The position numbers and the translations under genes are program-made. A DNA stretch of 32,054 bases, taken from NCBI GenBank assembly GCA_947489925.1, contig CANLFK010000003.1, positions 1 through 32,054 on the forward strand, in the 5' to 3' direction. Source of the stretch: Candidatus Caenarcanales bacterium. GTDB taxonomy: Bacteria > Cyanobacteriota > Vampirovibrionia > Caenarcaniphilales > Caenarcanaceae. The notes beneath the pieces were generated by a model, which saw only the letters and a program-made list of their open reading frames with translations, did not search any database and was not told where the DNA came from. Position 1 is the first letter of the stretch, and each line of letters opens with the position of its first letter. Shown one piece after another: positions 17,877 through 25,358 of the stretch.

Positions 17877-19084
17877 TGGATTTAACCGAGAAATATTATT
17901 GGTTGGCTTTTGATAATTTGCCTGGTATCGGATTAGGACCAAAACGAATTTTTGCTTTACTGGAATATTTTGGTAATTTAAAAACAGCTTGGGAAGCGGA
18001 TAAGCAAGATTTATTGCAAGTTAAAGGAATTGGCGAAAATACAATTGATAATTTTATAAAATGCCGCTCCGAGCAAGACTTAGAATTAATCCCACGCAAA
18101 TTAGAAAAATATAATATTAAGGCTTTGACTTTTGCTGAAAGTGATTATCCAGAGCAGTTAAAACAATTAAAAGACATTCCTTTGATTTTATATTTTAAAG
18201 GTAATTTTGATTTGTCTTTATTTGAAAAGTCAATTGGCATTGTGGGTAGCCGACAGCCAACTGATTATGCAATTCAAGCTATTAAAAATTTGAGTGGTGA
18301 ACTTTCAGAAATGGGTTTTACAATTATTAGTGGTATGGCTTTGGGTATTGATGCGGCGGCACATAAAGGAGTTTTAGCAAATCAAAATGGCAAAACAGTT
18401 GGTGTTTTAGCAAATGGAGCAGATAAATTTATTCCTTATACAAATAAAAACTTATATGAGTCTGTCTTAGAGCAAGGTTTGCTAATTAGTGAATACAAAC
18501 CTGAAACTATGCCAGAAAAAGGTTATTTCCCCGCTCGAAATAGAATAATTGCCGCTTTGAGTCAGGCAGTTTTAATTGGAGAAGCCGCTGTCAAAAGTGG
18601 AGCTTTGATTACTGCTGAAAGAGCTTTAGAGCTGAAAAAACCGATTTTTGGATTAGCTGGAATACCGAATAAAAGCAATGAAGGAATTAATTTTTGGATC
18701 AGAAAAGGCTTGGCTCGCTTAATTACTTCCGCTGATGATATTATTGAAGAATTAGATTTGCATTTGAAAAATAATATTAATCCAGCTCAACAAGGAAATT
18801 TTTTAAAAGAATTAGAAATTATCAAATCAGCAATAACTGTAAGCTCAAATCCTAGACCTATTAAAGAAAAAAAAGAAAAAATTAATCCAGAAAATTTAGG
18901 TTTAAATGAGCAAGAAAAAACTATTTATAATTTATTAACTTTCGGTGAATTTAAGAGCATAGACAAGCTTTTTGAAGAAACTGAATTATCAATTGCAAAA
19001 ATTAATTCGGTGATTTTGACTTTACAATTAAAAAAACTGATTTCTCGCAATCCAGCTGGAGCAATAGGTTTGACCAATAATTAA
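17876..19084 (+). CDS. dprA: DNA-processing protein DprA (DNA protecting protein)
   Basis: DprA loads RecA onto incoming single-stranded DNA in natural transformation. This 402-residue version has three parts: an N-terminal helix-hairpin-helix region (LPGIGLGPKRIFALL and VKGIGENTI, within 1-60), the Rossmann core with GIVGSRQP at 121-128, SGMALGIDAAAH at 152-163 and the FPARNRIIAALS segment, and a C-terminal winged helix after about residue 335. All conserved nucleic-acid-binding motifs are present. It sits between aspS and a recombinase-like gene that starts one base after its stop. No other competence gene is in the window, so actual transformability is unknown. Confidence 0.96.
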   Translation: MDLTEKYYWLAFDNLPGIGLGPKRIFALLEYFGNLKTAWEADKQDLLQVKGIGENTIDNFIKCRSEQDLELIPRKLEKYNIKALTFAESDYPEQLKQLKDIPLILYFKGNFDLSLFEKSIGIVGSRQPTDYAIQAIKNLSGELSEMGFTIISGMALGIDAAAHKGVLANQNGKTVGVLANGADKFIPYTNKNLYESVLEQGLLISEYKPETMPEKGYFPARNRIIAALSQAVLIGEAAVKSGALITAERALELKKPIFGLAGIPNKSNEGINFWIRKGLARLITSADDIIEELDLHLKNNINPAQQGNFLKELEIIKSAITVSSNPRPIKEKKEKINPENLGLNEQEKTIYNLLTFGEFKSIDKLFEETELSIAKINSVILTLQLKKLISRNPAGAIGLTNN

Positions 19085-19085
19085 A

Positions 19086-19946
19086 ATGAAAATAAGTGAA
19101 TTAAATGATTTAGTAAAAGAATTCCTTGAATTTCACAATTTAAAGTTCAACTCTCAGAGAGCTTATAAAACGGATTTGAAATTTTTTATTGAATTTATTG
19201 TCTCAGAAAAAACAGAATTAGAAAATTTAAAACGAAAAGATTTATTAAATTGGTTAAAAAATTATAATTCAAGGGTTTCTAATCGGCGTGGAGTGAATAT
19301 TCGTAAATTTTTACTATGGCTAAAAAAAGAAAAACAAATACTTATACCCGAAGAATTTAGTTTACCTTGGCAATTTACTGATCCACAGCCCGTAAAACCA
19401 GACCAAACCGCTGATTTAACTGAAGATGAAATTAATAGTTTGTTTACTAATCGCTATTTAAGCCTAAACAAAAAAGCCATTTTAATTTTATTGCTTAATA
19501 CAGCCGCTCCAATTGAGAATTTGGCAACTTTGACTTGGCAAGATATTTGCTTGGATAAATTATCATATTTAAAGCTTGGATCAGACGGCAATGAAAGAAT
19601 TATTAGCCTCGAAAAACCAATTGTTAATTTGCTAAAAGAATTAAAAGAAAAAAATAATCAAGCCTCTCATGAATTTGTTTTTTGCCAAGAAAATACTGCT
19701 GAGCCGATTAATGCTCCTTACTTGGCTATTTTAATTAAAAGAAGTTTGCAAAAAGCCCTTAATAAAAATATTTCCGCCACTCAATTACAGGAATTAGCCC
19801 AAAAAAGACTAACCGAAAAATATAAATTGCCCATTGCTTTAAATATTTTAGGTCTGAAAAAAGCTCACAGTATTTTAACTTCCTCGCCAGATAGTCAAAT
19901 TGATTTAGTCAAATTAAAAAATATTCATCAGTCAGCTTTTGCATAA
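19086..19946 (+). CDS. Tyrosine-recombinase-like protein lacking the catalytic residues
   Basis: The 286-residue protein has the two-part layout of XerC/XerD recombinases: an N-terminal SAM-like core-binding domain (residues 1-80, with YKTDLKFFIEF and the FLLWLKKE helix) and a C-terminal region that can be aligned by eye to the catalytic domain. The aligned catalytic positions are all changed: Arg I is Pro 142 in NTAAPIENLATLTWQDI, the beta-hairpin Lys falls in GSDGNERIISL without Lys, the HxxR box reads SATQLQELA (Thr 232, Gln 235), the LGH His is Leu 257, and the Tyr falls near Ser 266. It should bind DNA or protein but not recombine. It is coupled to dprA by one base and its 3' end overlaps nadD by 19 bases. 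Decay is possible, but the frame is intact. Confidence 0.75.
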   Translation: MKISELNDLVKEFLEFHNLKFNSQRAYKTDLKFFIEFIVSEKTELENLKRKDLLNWLKNYNSRVSNRRGVNIRKFLLWLKKEKQILIPEEFSLPWQFTDPQPVKPDQTADLTEDEINSLFTNRYLSLNKKAILILLLNTAAPIENLATLTWQDICLDKLSYLKLGSDGNERIISLEKPIVNLLKELKEKNNQASHEFVFCQENTAEPINAPYLAILIKRSLQKALNKNISATQLQELAQKRLTEKYKLPIALNILGLKKAHSILTSSPDSQIDLVKLKNIHQSAFA

Positions 19947-20512
19947 GCTTCATAAACCTCGGCTGGTAATAAATAACGATAAGCCGCTTTTTCAGCCTTT
20001 AATTGCCGAATTAAACTAGATGAAATTGGTAAAGGTAAATTATTTAGCCAAGCCCAATTAAAACCCAAATTATTTAAACTTTTTTCTTTTGTTTCTGCTT
20101 CAGGTTGATAATTTGGTCTTTTAGCAACTAAAAATTCACAAATATCTTTGATTTCATCAATGCAATGCCAAGTTGATAAACTTAAAAAACTGTCTAAGCC
20201 CAAAATCATTTTAATTTTTTTTACTTTATATTCAGCTTGAATTTCTTTTAGGCTAAAAATTGTATAAGAAATATCTCTGTCTAATTCACGCAAATCAAGT
20301 TTAAAGTTTTTATTAGTTTTCAAAGCTATGTCTAAAAGCTTAATTCTATGCTCTAGGCTTAATGAATTATTTTGATTTAATTTATTGGGCGGATTAGGTG
20401 AAAGTATAAAGACGATTTTATCTAAATTAAATTGAAGCAAAGCAGTCTCTGCCAGCATAAGATGACCAATATGGACTGGACTAAAACTGCCGGGGAAAAT
20501 CGCTATATTCAC
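19928..20512 (-). CDS. nadD: Nicotinate-nucleotide adenylyltransferase
   Basis: NadD converts nicotinate mononucleotide to deamido-NAD in NAD synthesis. The 194-residue protein has the nucleotidyltransferase motif GSFSPVHIGH with the HxGH His residues at 14 and 17, the KIVFILSPNPPNK substrate segment, and the ISSSLIR motif at 163-169 that corresponds to the family ISSTxIR. The start is GTG, three bases after the CDGSH gene stop, so the two are co-transcribed. The 3' end overlaps the convergent recombinase-like gene by 19 bases, leaving no room for a separate terminator. Confidence 0.95.
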   Translation of the reverse strand: MNIAIFPGSFSPVHIGHLMLAETALLQFNLDKIVFILSPNPPNKLNQNNSLSLEHRIKLLDIALKTNKNFKLDLRELDRDISYTIFSLKEIQAEYKVKKIKMILGLDSFLSLSTWHCIDEIKDICEFLVAKRPNYQPEAETKEKSLNNLGFNWAWLNNLPLPISSSLIRQLKAEKAAYRYLLPAEVYEAYAKAD

Positions 20513-20515
20513 TAA

Positions 20516-20716
20516 TTACTCAATTGAAACAACTTCTAAGTTTTCATTATAGGTATAAACTTTGCTCTCATCTTCGTCCGAAAATTTCTTATGTGAGCCA
20601 TCACAAAAAGGTTGTGGATCTTCTTCATTCCATTTTTTGGATAAACCACAACGACAAATCCATTTTTCGCCCACTTTTAAAGGGGTTTTGGATTTTAATA
20701 TTACTTTGCGAGCCAT
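20516..20716 (-). CDS. CDGSH-type iron-sulfur protein
   Basis: This 66-residue protein has the CDGSH ligand set for a [2Fe-2S] cluster: Cys 21 and Cys 23 in ICRCGLSKK, Cys 38 and His 42 in PFCDGSHKKF. CDGSH proteins act in redox or iron handling; in bacteria their roles are mostly unassigned. The spacing between the CxC and CDG halves is about six residues longer than the usual layout, because KWNEEDP sits between the Ser and the Pro. The protein is a single short domain without a membrane anchor. It precedes nadD by three bases on the same strand. Confidence 0.9.
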   Translation of the reverse strand: MARKVILKSKTPLKVGEKWICRCGLSKKWNEEDPQPFCDGSHKKFSDEDESKVYTYNENLEVVSIE

Positions 20717-20818
20717 GAGAATTATTATTTATAAGGTATATTTTGGTAATTTTAAAATAAATTTTAGAACTAATGTACAAAATAAAAATCTTTAACTTAA
20801 AAGTTTTATCAATGAATT

Positions 20819-20881
20819 TTATAAACCTTGTCGAAAAACATTAGCAATTCCATCAGTTAAAGAGCCACCCGAAGTATTTTA
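20819..20881 (-). other. In-frame continuation after the AIM24 stop codon
   Basis: Beyond the TAA at 20881-20879 the same frame stays open for 19 codons, NTSGGSLTDGIANVFRQGL, before a second TAA at 20821-20819. Its Gly/Ser-rich start continues the Gly-rich tail that precedes the stop. It could be the original C-terminus lost to a nonsense change, or a chance open stretch. Confidence 0.4.
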
Positions 20882-21616
20882 ATTATTCAGATGAAATCCG
20901 CCGCCACCGCTTCTTTCGGGTATAATTATTTTGCTACCAATCCAAGCTGTAAAAGCTGATGAATTTCGAGAACAAACATAAACCTTACCATTCCCAGAAA
21001 AGCGATTACTAATTCCTTCACCAGAAGTAACACTATTAATCATATCTCCCAAAAAACCTCCACCCTGTGAAGTGGACAAAGTTAATTTATAACTCAAATT
21101 GCTGTCCCAAGCGACCACATGAGCATTATCAACAATAATATCATTTCCAGCCGTAACATCTAAGCCAAAAATAGAACCAAAGCCAGCCACAACTAATTGC
21201 CCACTTCCGCTTGTTTCCATCACAACAAAGCCACCTGTTCCACCAAATAAAGCTTGCCCAATATTTTGCATTTTTATTTTCAAATCAACTGCCCCAGTAG
21301 AAGCGACAAAAGCACCATCATTTAAAATATATTGTTTTTGTCCAATTTCAAGTATTTCTAATGAACCAGGTAAAGTTGGAGCTAATAAAACATCGCCAGC
21401 ACCACGATTTGCTTCAATATGTTGCTGAAAAAATGACTCTCCATTTGTAAATTTACGAGCTAAAGCAGAAAGAAAACCGCCATTCATTTTTCCTTTTAAG
21501 TCTAAAGTGGCATCCATAGTTACCATTGCACCAGATTCACAAAATATTTTTTCGCCTTGTTGCATTGAAATATGAATAAAAGGATCAAATTCTCCAGTAA
21601 TTGTAAGTTTTGGCAT
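20879..21616 (-). CDS. AIM24/TIGR00266-family protein
   Basis: The 245-residue protein belongs to the AIM24 (TIGR00266) family, named after the yeast mitochondrial protein; bacterial members have no firm function. The family pattern is plain: a SGAMVTMDATLDLKGKM segment near the N-terminus, NGESFFQQHIEANRGAGDV in the middle, a glycine-rich GGTGGFVVMETSGSGQL stretch, then NGKVYVCSRN and FTAWIGSKIIIP at the end, all consistent with an all-beta, double-stranded helix fold. There is no signal peptide. The C-terminus ends in SGGGGFHLNN, and the frame continues after the stop. A second AIM24-like gene lies 4 kb away at 25638-26519, also on the minus strand. Confidence 0.85.
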   Translation of the reverse strand: MPKLTITGEFDPFIHISMQQGEKIFCESGAMVTMDATLDLKGKMNGGFLSALARKFTNGESFFQQHIEANRGAGDVLLAPTLPGSLEILEIGQKQYILNDGAFVASTGAVDLKIKMQNIGQALFGGTGGFVVMETSGSGQLVVAGFGSIFGLDVTAGNDIIVDNAHVVAWDSNLSYKLTLSTSQGGGFLGDMINSVTSGEGISNRFSGNGKVYVCSRNSSAFTAWIGSKIIIPERSGGGGFHLNN

Positions 21617-21712
21617 TTTATTTTTATAGGTTAAGCGGCTGATTAAATCAATAACTATTTAAAATATACCAAAAAAGCTTTTTCATTTCACAAAACTTAA
21701 AATTTAAAAAAT

Positions 21713-21785
21713 CGCGCTTGGCAGGACTCGAACCTGCGGCCAACCACTTAGAAGGCGGTTGCTCTATCCACTGAGCTACAAGCGC
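21713..21785 (-). tRNA. tRNA-Arg (anticodon UCU)
   Basis: On the minus strand the gene folds as a full cloverleaf: acceptor GCGCTTG paired with CAAGCGC plus discriminator G, D arm GCTCAGTGGATAGAGC, anticodon loop CTTCTAA giving UCU, and T arm GCAGG-TTCGAGT-CCTGC. The 3' CCA is not encoded. It is the second of a tandem tRNA-Arg pair. Confidence 0.95.
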
Positions 21786-21801
21786 TTGATATTGTATTAA
21801 A

Positions 21802-21874
21802 TGCACTCGGTGCGGATCGAACGCACGACCCTTGGCTTCGGAGACCAATACTCTATCCACTGAGCTACGAGTGC
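21802..21874 (-). tRNA. tRNA-Arg (anticodon CCG)
   Basis: The minus strand gives acceptor GCACTCG paired with CGAGTGC plus discriminator A, D arm GCTCAGTGGATAGAGT, anticodon loop CTCCGAA giving CCG, and T arm GTGCG-TTCGATC-CGCAC. CCA is not encoded. It lies 16 bases upstream of the UCU gene and shares its D arm, so the pair probably arose by duplication. CGG, the codon it reads, should be rare in this AT-rich genome. Confidence 0.95.
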
Positions 21875-21953
21875 ATAATATTAGCAAGTATCTTAGCTTA
21901 TTTGCCAAATAAAATTAAATTTAAATTACAAATTTTCACTTTTACCTTATTAA

Positions 21954-23078
21954 TCAAATTCCTATTTTGTTTAAATTTCCATCATAGCCAGTTAATTCTA
22001 AATAGCCTTGTCCAATCTTTTTACCGTTTAAGCGGTCTGTAACACTAACTGCTCCTTCCCAATAATTAACTTGTTCTACTACTTCTTGATTAATCATTTT
22101 AGGTCTAACTTTTAAAGCTAAGCCTAAATCTGGAATAATGATTTCCCAAATTAGAGGATAAATTGCTTTGCTTTTTTTACTTTGCCAATTAGCATTCTTT
22201 TTTGGTTTTAAAAAAAAGTCTTTTTGGTTTAAATGTTTGACTTTTCCTTCCCGTGAAATATAAGTACCATTTGAAAAACTAGATATTTTATTATTTTTTT
22301 CTCGAAGGCGATAAAGCATTAAGGCCGATCCATCATTAAATTGCAGGCTAAACCAATCCCAACCAACTTGATTATTTTGTAATTGATTAGACCCAAATTC
22401 ATGATCCATCCAGCTTTTACCAGTTACTTCGTATATTTGCGAATTAATAGTAATTTGACCTTTAGTTTTTAAATTAGTTAATGAATAATAATGACTTGCA
22501 CAACTTGCACAATTTCCTTTACGGCTTATATTCTCTCCAGGTACGCCATGAATAACTGGTGATTGCGAAGTTTGTAAGTTTAAATTGATCTCAATATCTT
22601 TATCTTGTGCTTTTAATATATGAGTTTTTCCATTATCTTCTAGCTTAACTGACCAAGTTTTATTCCAAATTAAATTCTTTTTAGCCTCAATACCAGCCAT
22701 TTGCAAAAAATCACGATTAATTTTACTAAAATGTTTAAATTCATTATTTTTCAAATCACTTAAAGCAAAATGAGCAATATAAATTGGCTTTGCTAAAGGT
22801 TTAAAGCTAACTTTAAAAAAGGTTAATTCATAACCGAATTCTTTATTACCTTGTTTAGACCTCAAATTGCCCGTATAATACCACCACTCTAAAGCATAAT
22901 TAGCGTGCGAAAAATGATCTTTAGGAAAAGAAAACTGATAATTTGGCTTAGCAATTAAAAATTCAGTTTGAGTTATTTGTTTGGATTTAATATTTTCTTT
23001 TTTGCTTATTGAATAAACGGTATTACTGCCCAAAAGTACAATTATTAAATAAAATGTTAAAAGTAAAGATTTATTCAT
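21954..23078 (-). CDS. CrtC/AttH-type secreted lipocalin-like hydrolase or hydratase
   Basis: This 374-residue protein has an N-terminal signal peptide (MNKSLLLTFYLIIVLLGSNT) and then the CrtC N-terminal lipocalin-like fold (AttH/hydroxyneurosporene synthase family). Family hallmarks are ALEWWYYTGNL (Trp 65/66), KSWMDHEFGS at 221-230, VGWDWFSLQFNDGSALMLYR and a late YWEGAV ... GQGYLELTGY. In characterised relatives CrtC hydrates carotenoids, while AttH-like proteins are secreted carboxylesterase-like or carotenoid-related proteins. Here the signal peptide and lack of carotenoid genes make a periplasmic lipid- or ester-related role more likely. A Cys pair at 190 and 193 might form a disulfide. 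It is transcribed alone. Confidence 0.88.
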   Translation of the reverse strand: MNKSLLLTFYLIIVLLGSNTVYSISKKENIKSKQITQTEFLIAKPNYQFSFPKDHFSHANYALEWWYYTGNLRSKQGNKEFGYELTFFKVSFKPLAKPIYIAHFALSDLKNNEFKHFSKINRDFLQMAGIEAKKNLIWNKTWSVKLEDNGKTHILKAQDKDIEINLNLQTSQSPVIHGVPGENISRKGNCASCASHYYSLTNLKTKGQITINSQIYEVTGKSWMDHEFGSNQLQNNQVGWDWFSLQFNDGSALMLYRLREKNNKISSFSNGTYISREGKVKHLNQKDFFLKPKKNANWQSKKSKAIYPLIWEIIIPDLGLALKVRPKMINQEVVEQVNYWEGAVSVTDRLNGKKIGQGYLELTGYDGNLNKIGI

Positions 23079-23208
23079 TTGTCGGAATCAAAGCTTTTTA
23101 TTAACGAATTTCACTGATTATAAAAGAAATTAAAAAAGTGTTGTATAAAAGTTAATTTAGTATTAATATGAAATTAAGACCTTTAATAAATCTTTATAAA
23201 AAACAATT

Positions 23209-23565
23209 ATGAGTTCAATATCAAGCGGATTCAAAATGAGTAATATGGCTGGTGATTCTAATGGTAATCAAAACTTTTTTATGGGCGGAGATCAAGAACC
23301 AGAAGAACAGGAAGAACAAGAGCCTGAATCTAATGAAAATAGTGCTTTAGCCATTGCTGATCCTTTAACAGTAGCCGAAGCAACTCATGCTAGGCAATAT
23401 TGGGAAAAATTTATTGCTGATAATAATTCTCTCAGTCATTCTTATTCACCATGGCAAGTTCCTCCTATGCAAAATTTGAAAGAAAGAGGACGCAAAGATG
23501 TTATTGTAACTTCCGCTAAAGCTAAATCTAAAAATCCTTTTTATCAATTTTCGGTAAATGCTTAA
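23209..23565 (+). CDS. Acidic, low-complexity hypothetical protein
   Basis: I do not recognise this 118-residue protein. Residues 1-30 are Ser/Gly/Asn/Met-rich; 30-45 form a Glu/Gln/Pro run (PEEQEEQEPES); 50-75 look helical (TVAEATHARQYWEKFI); the last 30 are basic and aromatic (NLKERGRKDVIVT, KSKNPFYQF). There is no signal peptide or transmembrane helix. The start is an ATG without a clear Shine-Dalgarno sequence. It overlaps the M23 peptidase gene by eight bases in a different frame, so it is likely translated with it, and it may be a dedicated partner of the secreted peptidase. Confidence 0.65.
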   Translation: MSSISSGFKMSNMAGDSNGNQNFFMGGDQEPEEQEEQEPESNENSALAIADPLTVAEATHARQYWEKFIADNNSLSHSYSPWQVPPMQNLKERGRKDVIVTSAKAKSKNPFYQFSVNA

Positions 23566-24475
23566 AAGAGTAAAATTTGGTCTAATTCTTTTATTGATAA
23601 TTAATTTGCTTTCTGTTTGGTCAGCTCAGGCGGCTTTATGGATTAATCCTTTATCTGTTAAACAGGGCGAAATAGTTTTAGTTAAAGGGCTTTATTATAA
23701 TTTTGGTAATGCTTATTCAATGCTTTCTGATTGTCAAATTGCTTTTGAAGGAAAAAATTATTTATTTGCTCGAGAAATTGTAGATTTTCAGGGCTTTGAG
23801 TCTTCGGGTGGAACATATGGCTTTCAGTATACTTCTCGAATTCCAACTACTCCTTTGACCAAATTAGGAGATTTACCTTTAACTTTGAAATGCCCTTTGG
23901 GTCAAGAAAAATTTAGCTTAAAGGTTTTATCTGGTAATTTTCCTGTGCAAAATATTGTTTTAACTTCCAGTAAAAATTCTTTAAGTGCGACTGAAAAAGA
24001 AACTAATGCGGTTAAAAATGCCATTAATACTTTTACACCATTTAAATTATGGGATTCAAATAAGCCTTGGTTAGCTCCAAATAAAGCCAGACTTTCTTCA
24101 CTTTATGGCTTGCGTAGAACTTATAATGGAGTTTTAGCCCAAAATTATTTTCATAAAGGTTTAGACTTTGCCGCTTTTACGGGTAATCCAATTACTGCTC
24201 CAGCCAAAGGAAAAGTTATTTTATTAGGTAAAGAAAAAGAAGGCTTTGCGGTACATGGAAATTGTTTATTTATTGATCATGGGCAAGGAATTATTAGCGG
24301 ATATTTACACTTATCTGAATTTAATGTTATTGAAGGGCAAATAGTTGAAGCTGGAGAAGTTTTAGGAAAAGTTGGTGAATCTGGAATTGCAACAGGACCA
24401 CATTTGCATTTTGGGGTATATGTTAATGGAGAGAATGTTAATCCAGATAATTGGTTAAAATTTGCAATTCCTTAA
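23558..24475 (+). CDS. Secreted M23-family metallopeptidase (LytM/peptidoglycan endopeptidase)
   Basis: The 305-residue protein has a signal peptide ending near Ala 26 (LLSVWSAQA), a unique N-terminal beta-rich domain of about 130 residues that starts LWINPLSVKQGEIVLV, and a C-terminal M23 domain. Zinc ligands are intact: His 199 and Asp 203 in YFHKGLDFAA, and His 284 in PHLHFGVYV; catalytic His 251 lies in SGYLHLS and His 282 in the HLH motif. Enzymes of this class cleave peptide crosslinks in peptidoglycan. It acts in the periplasm. It overlaps the preceding acidic protein gene, and the following gene begins a few bases after its stop. Confidence 0.92.
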   Translation: MLKRVKFGLILLLIINLLSVWSAQAALWINPLSVKQGEIVLVKGLYYNFGNAYSMLSDCQIAFEGKNYLFAREIVDFQGFESSGGTYGFQYTSRIPTTPLTKLGDLPLTLKCPLGQEKFSLKVLSGNFPVQNIVLTSSKNSLSATEKETNAVKNAINTFTPFKLWDSNKPWLAPNKARLSSLYGLRRTYNGVLAQNYFHKGLDFAAFTGNPITAPAKGKVILLGKEKEGFAVHGNCLFIDHGQGIISGYLHLSEFNVIEGQIVEAGEVLGKVGESGIATGPHLHFGVYVNGENVNPDNWLKFAIP

Positions 24476-24482
24476 AATAAAG

Positions 24483-25358
24483 ATGAGAAAATTACTTTTT
24501 GTTTTTTTGTTTTTTAATTCGGTTTCCGCCTTGGCAAATATTAATCCTTGGGCAAATGATCCTTTGGCAAAAATAAATTTATTTAATGATTCTGGTTCAA
24601 AAGCTGAAGATGAAAATACAAATACCAATAAAATCCCAGAAATTAAATGTGAAATACCCAAAGTTTGCCCAGTTTGTGAAATTAGTGAAGAATGGCCATT
24701 AGATTTAAATGGTGATGATTTGGCTGAGAGAGCGGAAAAACGGATTTGTAAATCAAATAATGAATTTGGTAATAATGTTTTTTTTGGCAATAAAGCTAAT
24801 ATCAGCCAGCTAATTGAAAAACCAATTGAAATTATTATTATTTATGATAGCCAAATGAAGCCTTTAATTTATAAAGCTAATAATACTGACTGCAAAAACA
24901 ATAAACAAATTACTTATAGTCGCTTTGAGAGAACAGACTTTAATAATGATAAATTAGACGAATTATTTATTGTCGAACATGACTATATTGAAAACACTGA
25001 TTCAGTCAAGATTTTGGGCTATGATTTTAGAGTCAATAATATTGTTAATTTGCCAATTATTGAATATGAAGATGATTTGAGTGAAATAATTAATGGAGAT
25101 ACACAAAATGGTAAAGTCAAATTCTTAAAATCAAATACAAATTCTTTTTCTTTACTTTGGGAAAACAATACTGGAGAGCAAGCTCAAATTAATTATTATC
25201 AAGATTCGTCCGACAAAACTTTTTATCCAGTTGAAATTAAAAACTTAAATCATCAAATTGCTTATAAATCCAAGCTAAGCTCAAGTTCAAATCCGAACCC
25301 AAAATCGAATGAAAAAACTAAAATAACCAATGAATTCGGTATTGAAATTATAAATTAA
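24483..25358 (+). CDS. Secreted protein with calcium-loop (VCBS/FG-GAP-like) repeats
   Basis: I chose the ATG at 24483, seven bases after the M23 stop, because it gives an N-terminal signal peptide (MRKLLFVFLFFNSVSALA); a TTG at 24462 would add seven residues and overlap the upstream gene. The mature protein of about 270 residues has two D-x-N-x-D-x-L-x-E loops, DLNGDDLAERAE near residue 70 and DFNNDKLDELFIV near 145, which resemble calcium-binding FG-GAP/VCBS or dockerin-like loops. Four Cys residues (CEIPKVCPVC and RICKS) may form disulfides. The C-terminus is Ser/Asn/Lys-rich. It is the third gene of the acidic protein-M23 group, so a role near the cell wall is plausible but unproven. Confidence 0.7.
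   Translation: MRKLLFVFLFFNSVSALANINPWANDPLAKINLFNDSGSKAEDENTNTNKIPEIKCEIPKVCPVCEISEEWPLDLNGDDLAERAEKRICKSNNEFGNNVFFGNKANISQLIEKPIEIIIIYDSQMKPLIYKANNTDCKNNKQITYSRFERTDFNNDKLDELFIVEHDYIENTDSVKILGYDFRVNNIVNLPIIEYEDDLSEIINGDTQNGKVKFLKSNTNSFSLLWENNTGEQAQINYYQDSSDKTFYPVEIKNLNHQIAYKSKLSSSSNPNPKSNEKTKITNEFGIEIIN

Noticed and set aside
19928-19946. Overlapping 3' ends of the recombinase-like gene and nadD as evidence of a wrong frame
   Set aside because: Both frames are long and family-supported to their ends; a 19-base convergent overlap is acceptable.
21648-21908. Open frame of 86 codons over the tRNA-Arg pair
   Set aside because: It is made of tRNA sequence in translation and cannot be a protein gene.
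24455-24790. Open frame of 111 codons on the minus strand over the secreted calcium-loop gene
   Set aside because: It is antisense to a gene with a signal peptide and motifs, and has no features of its own.
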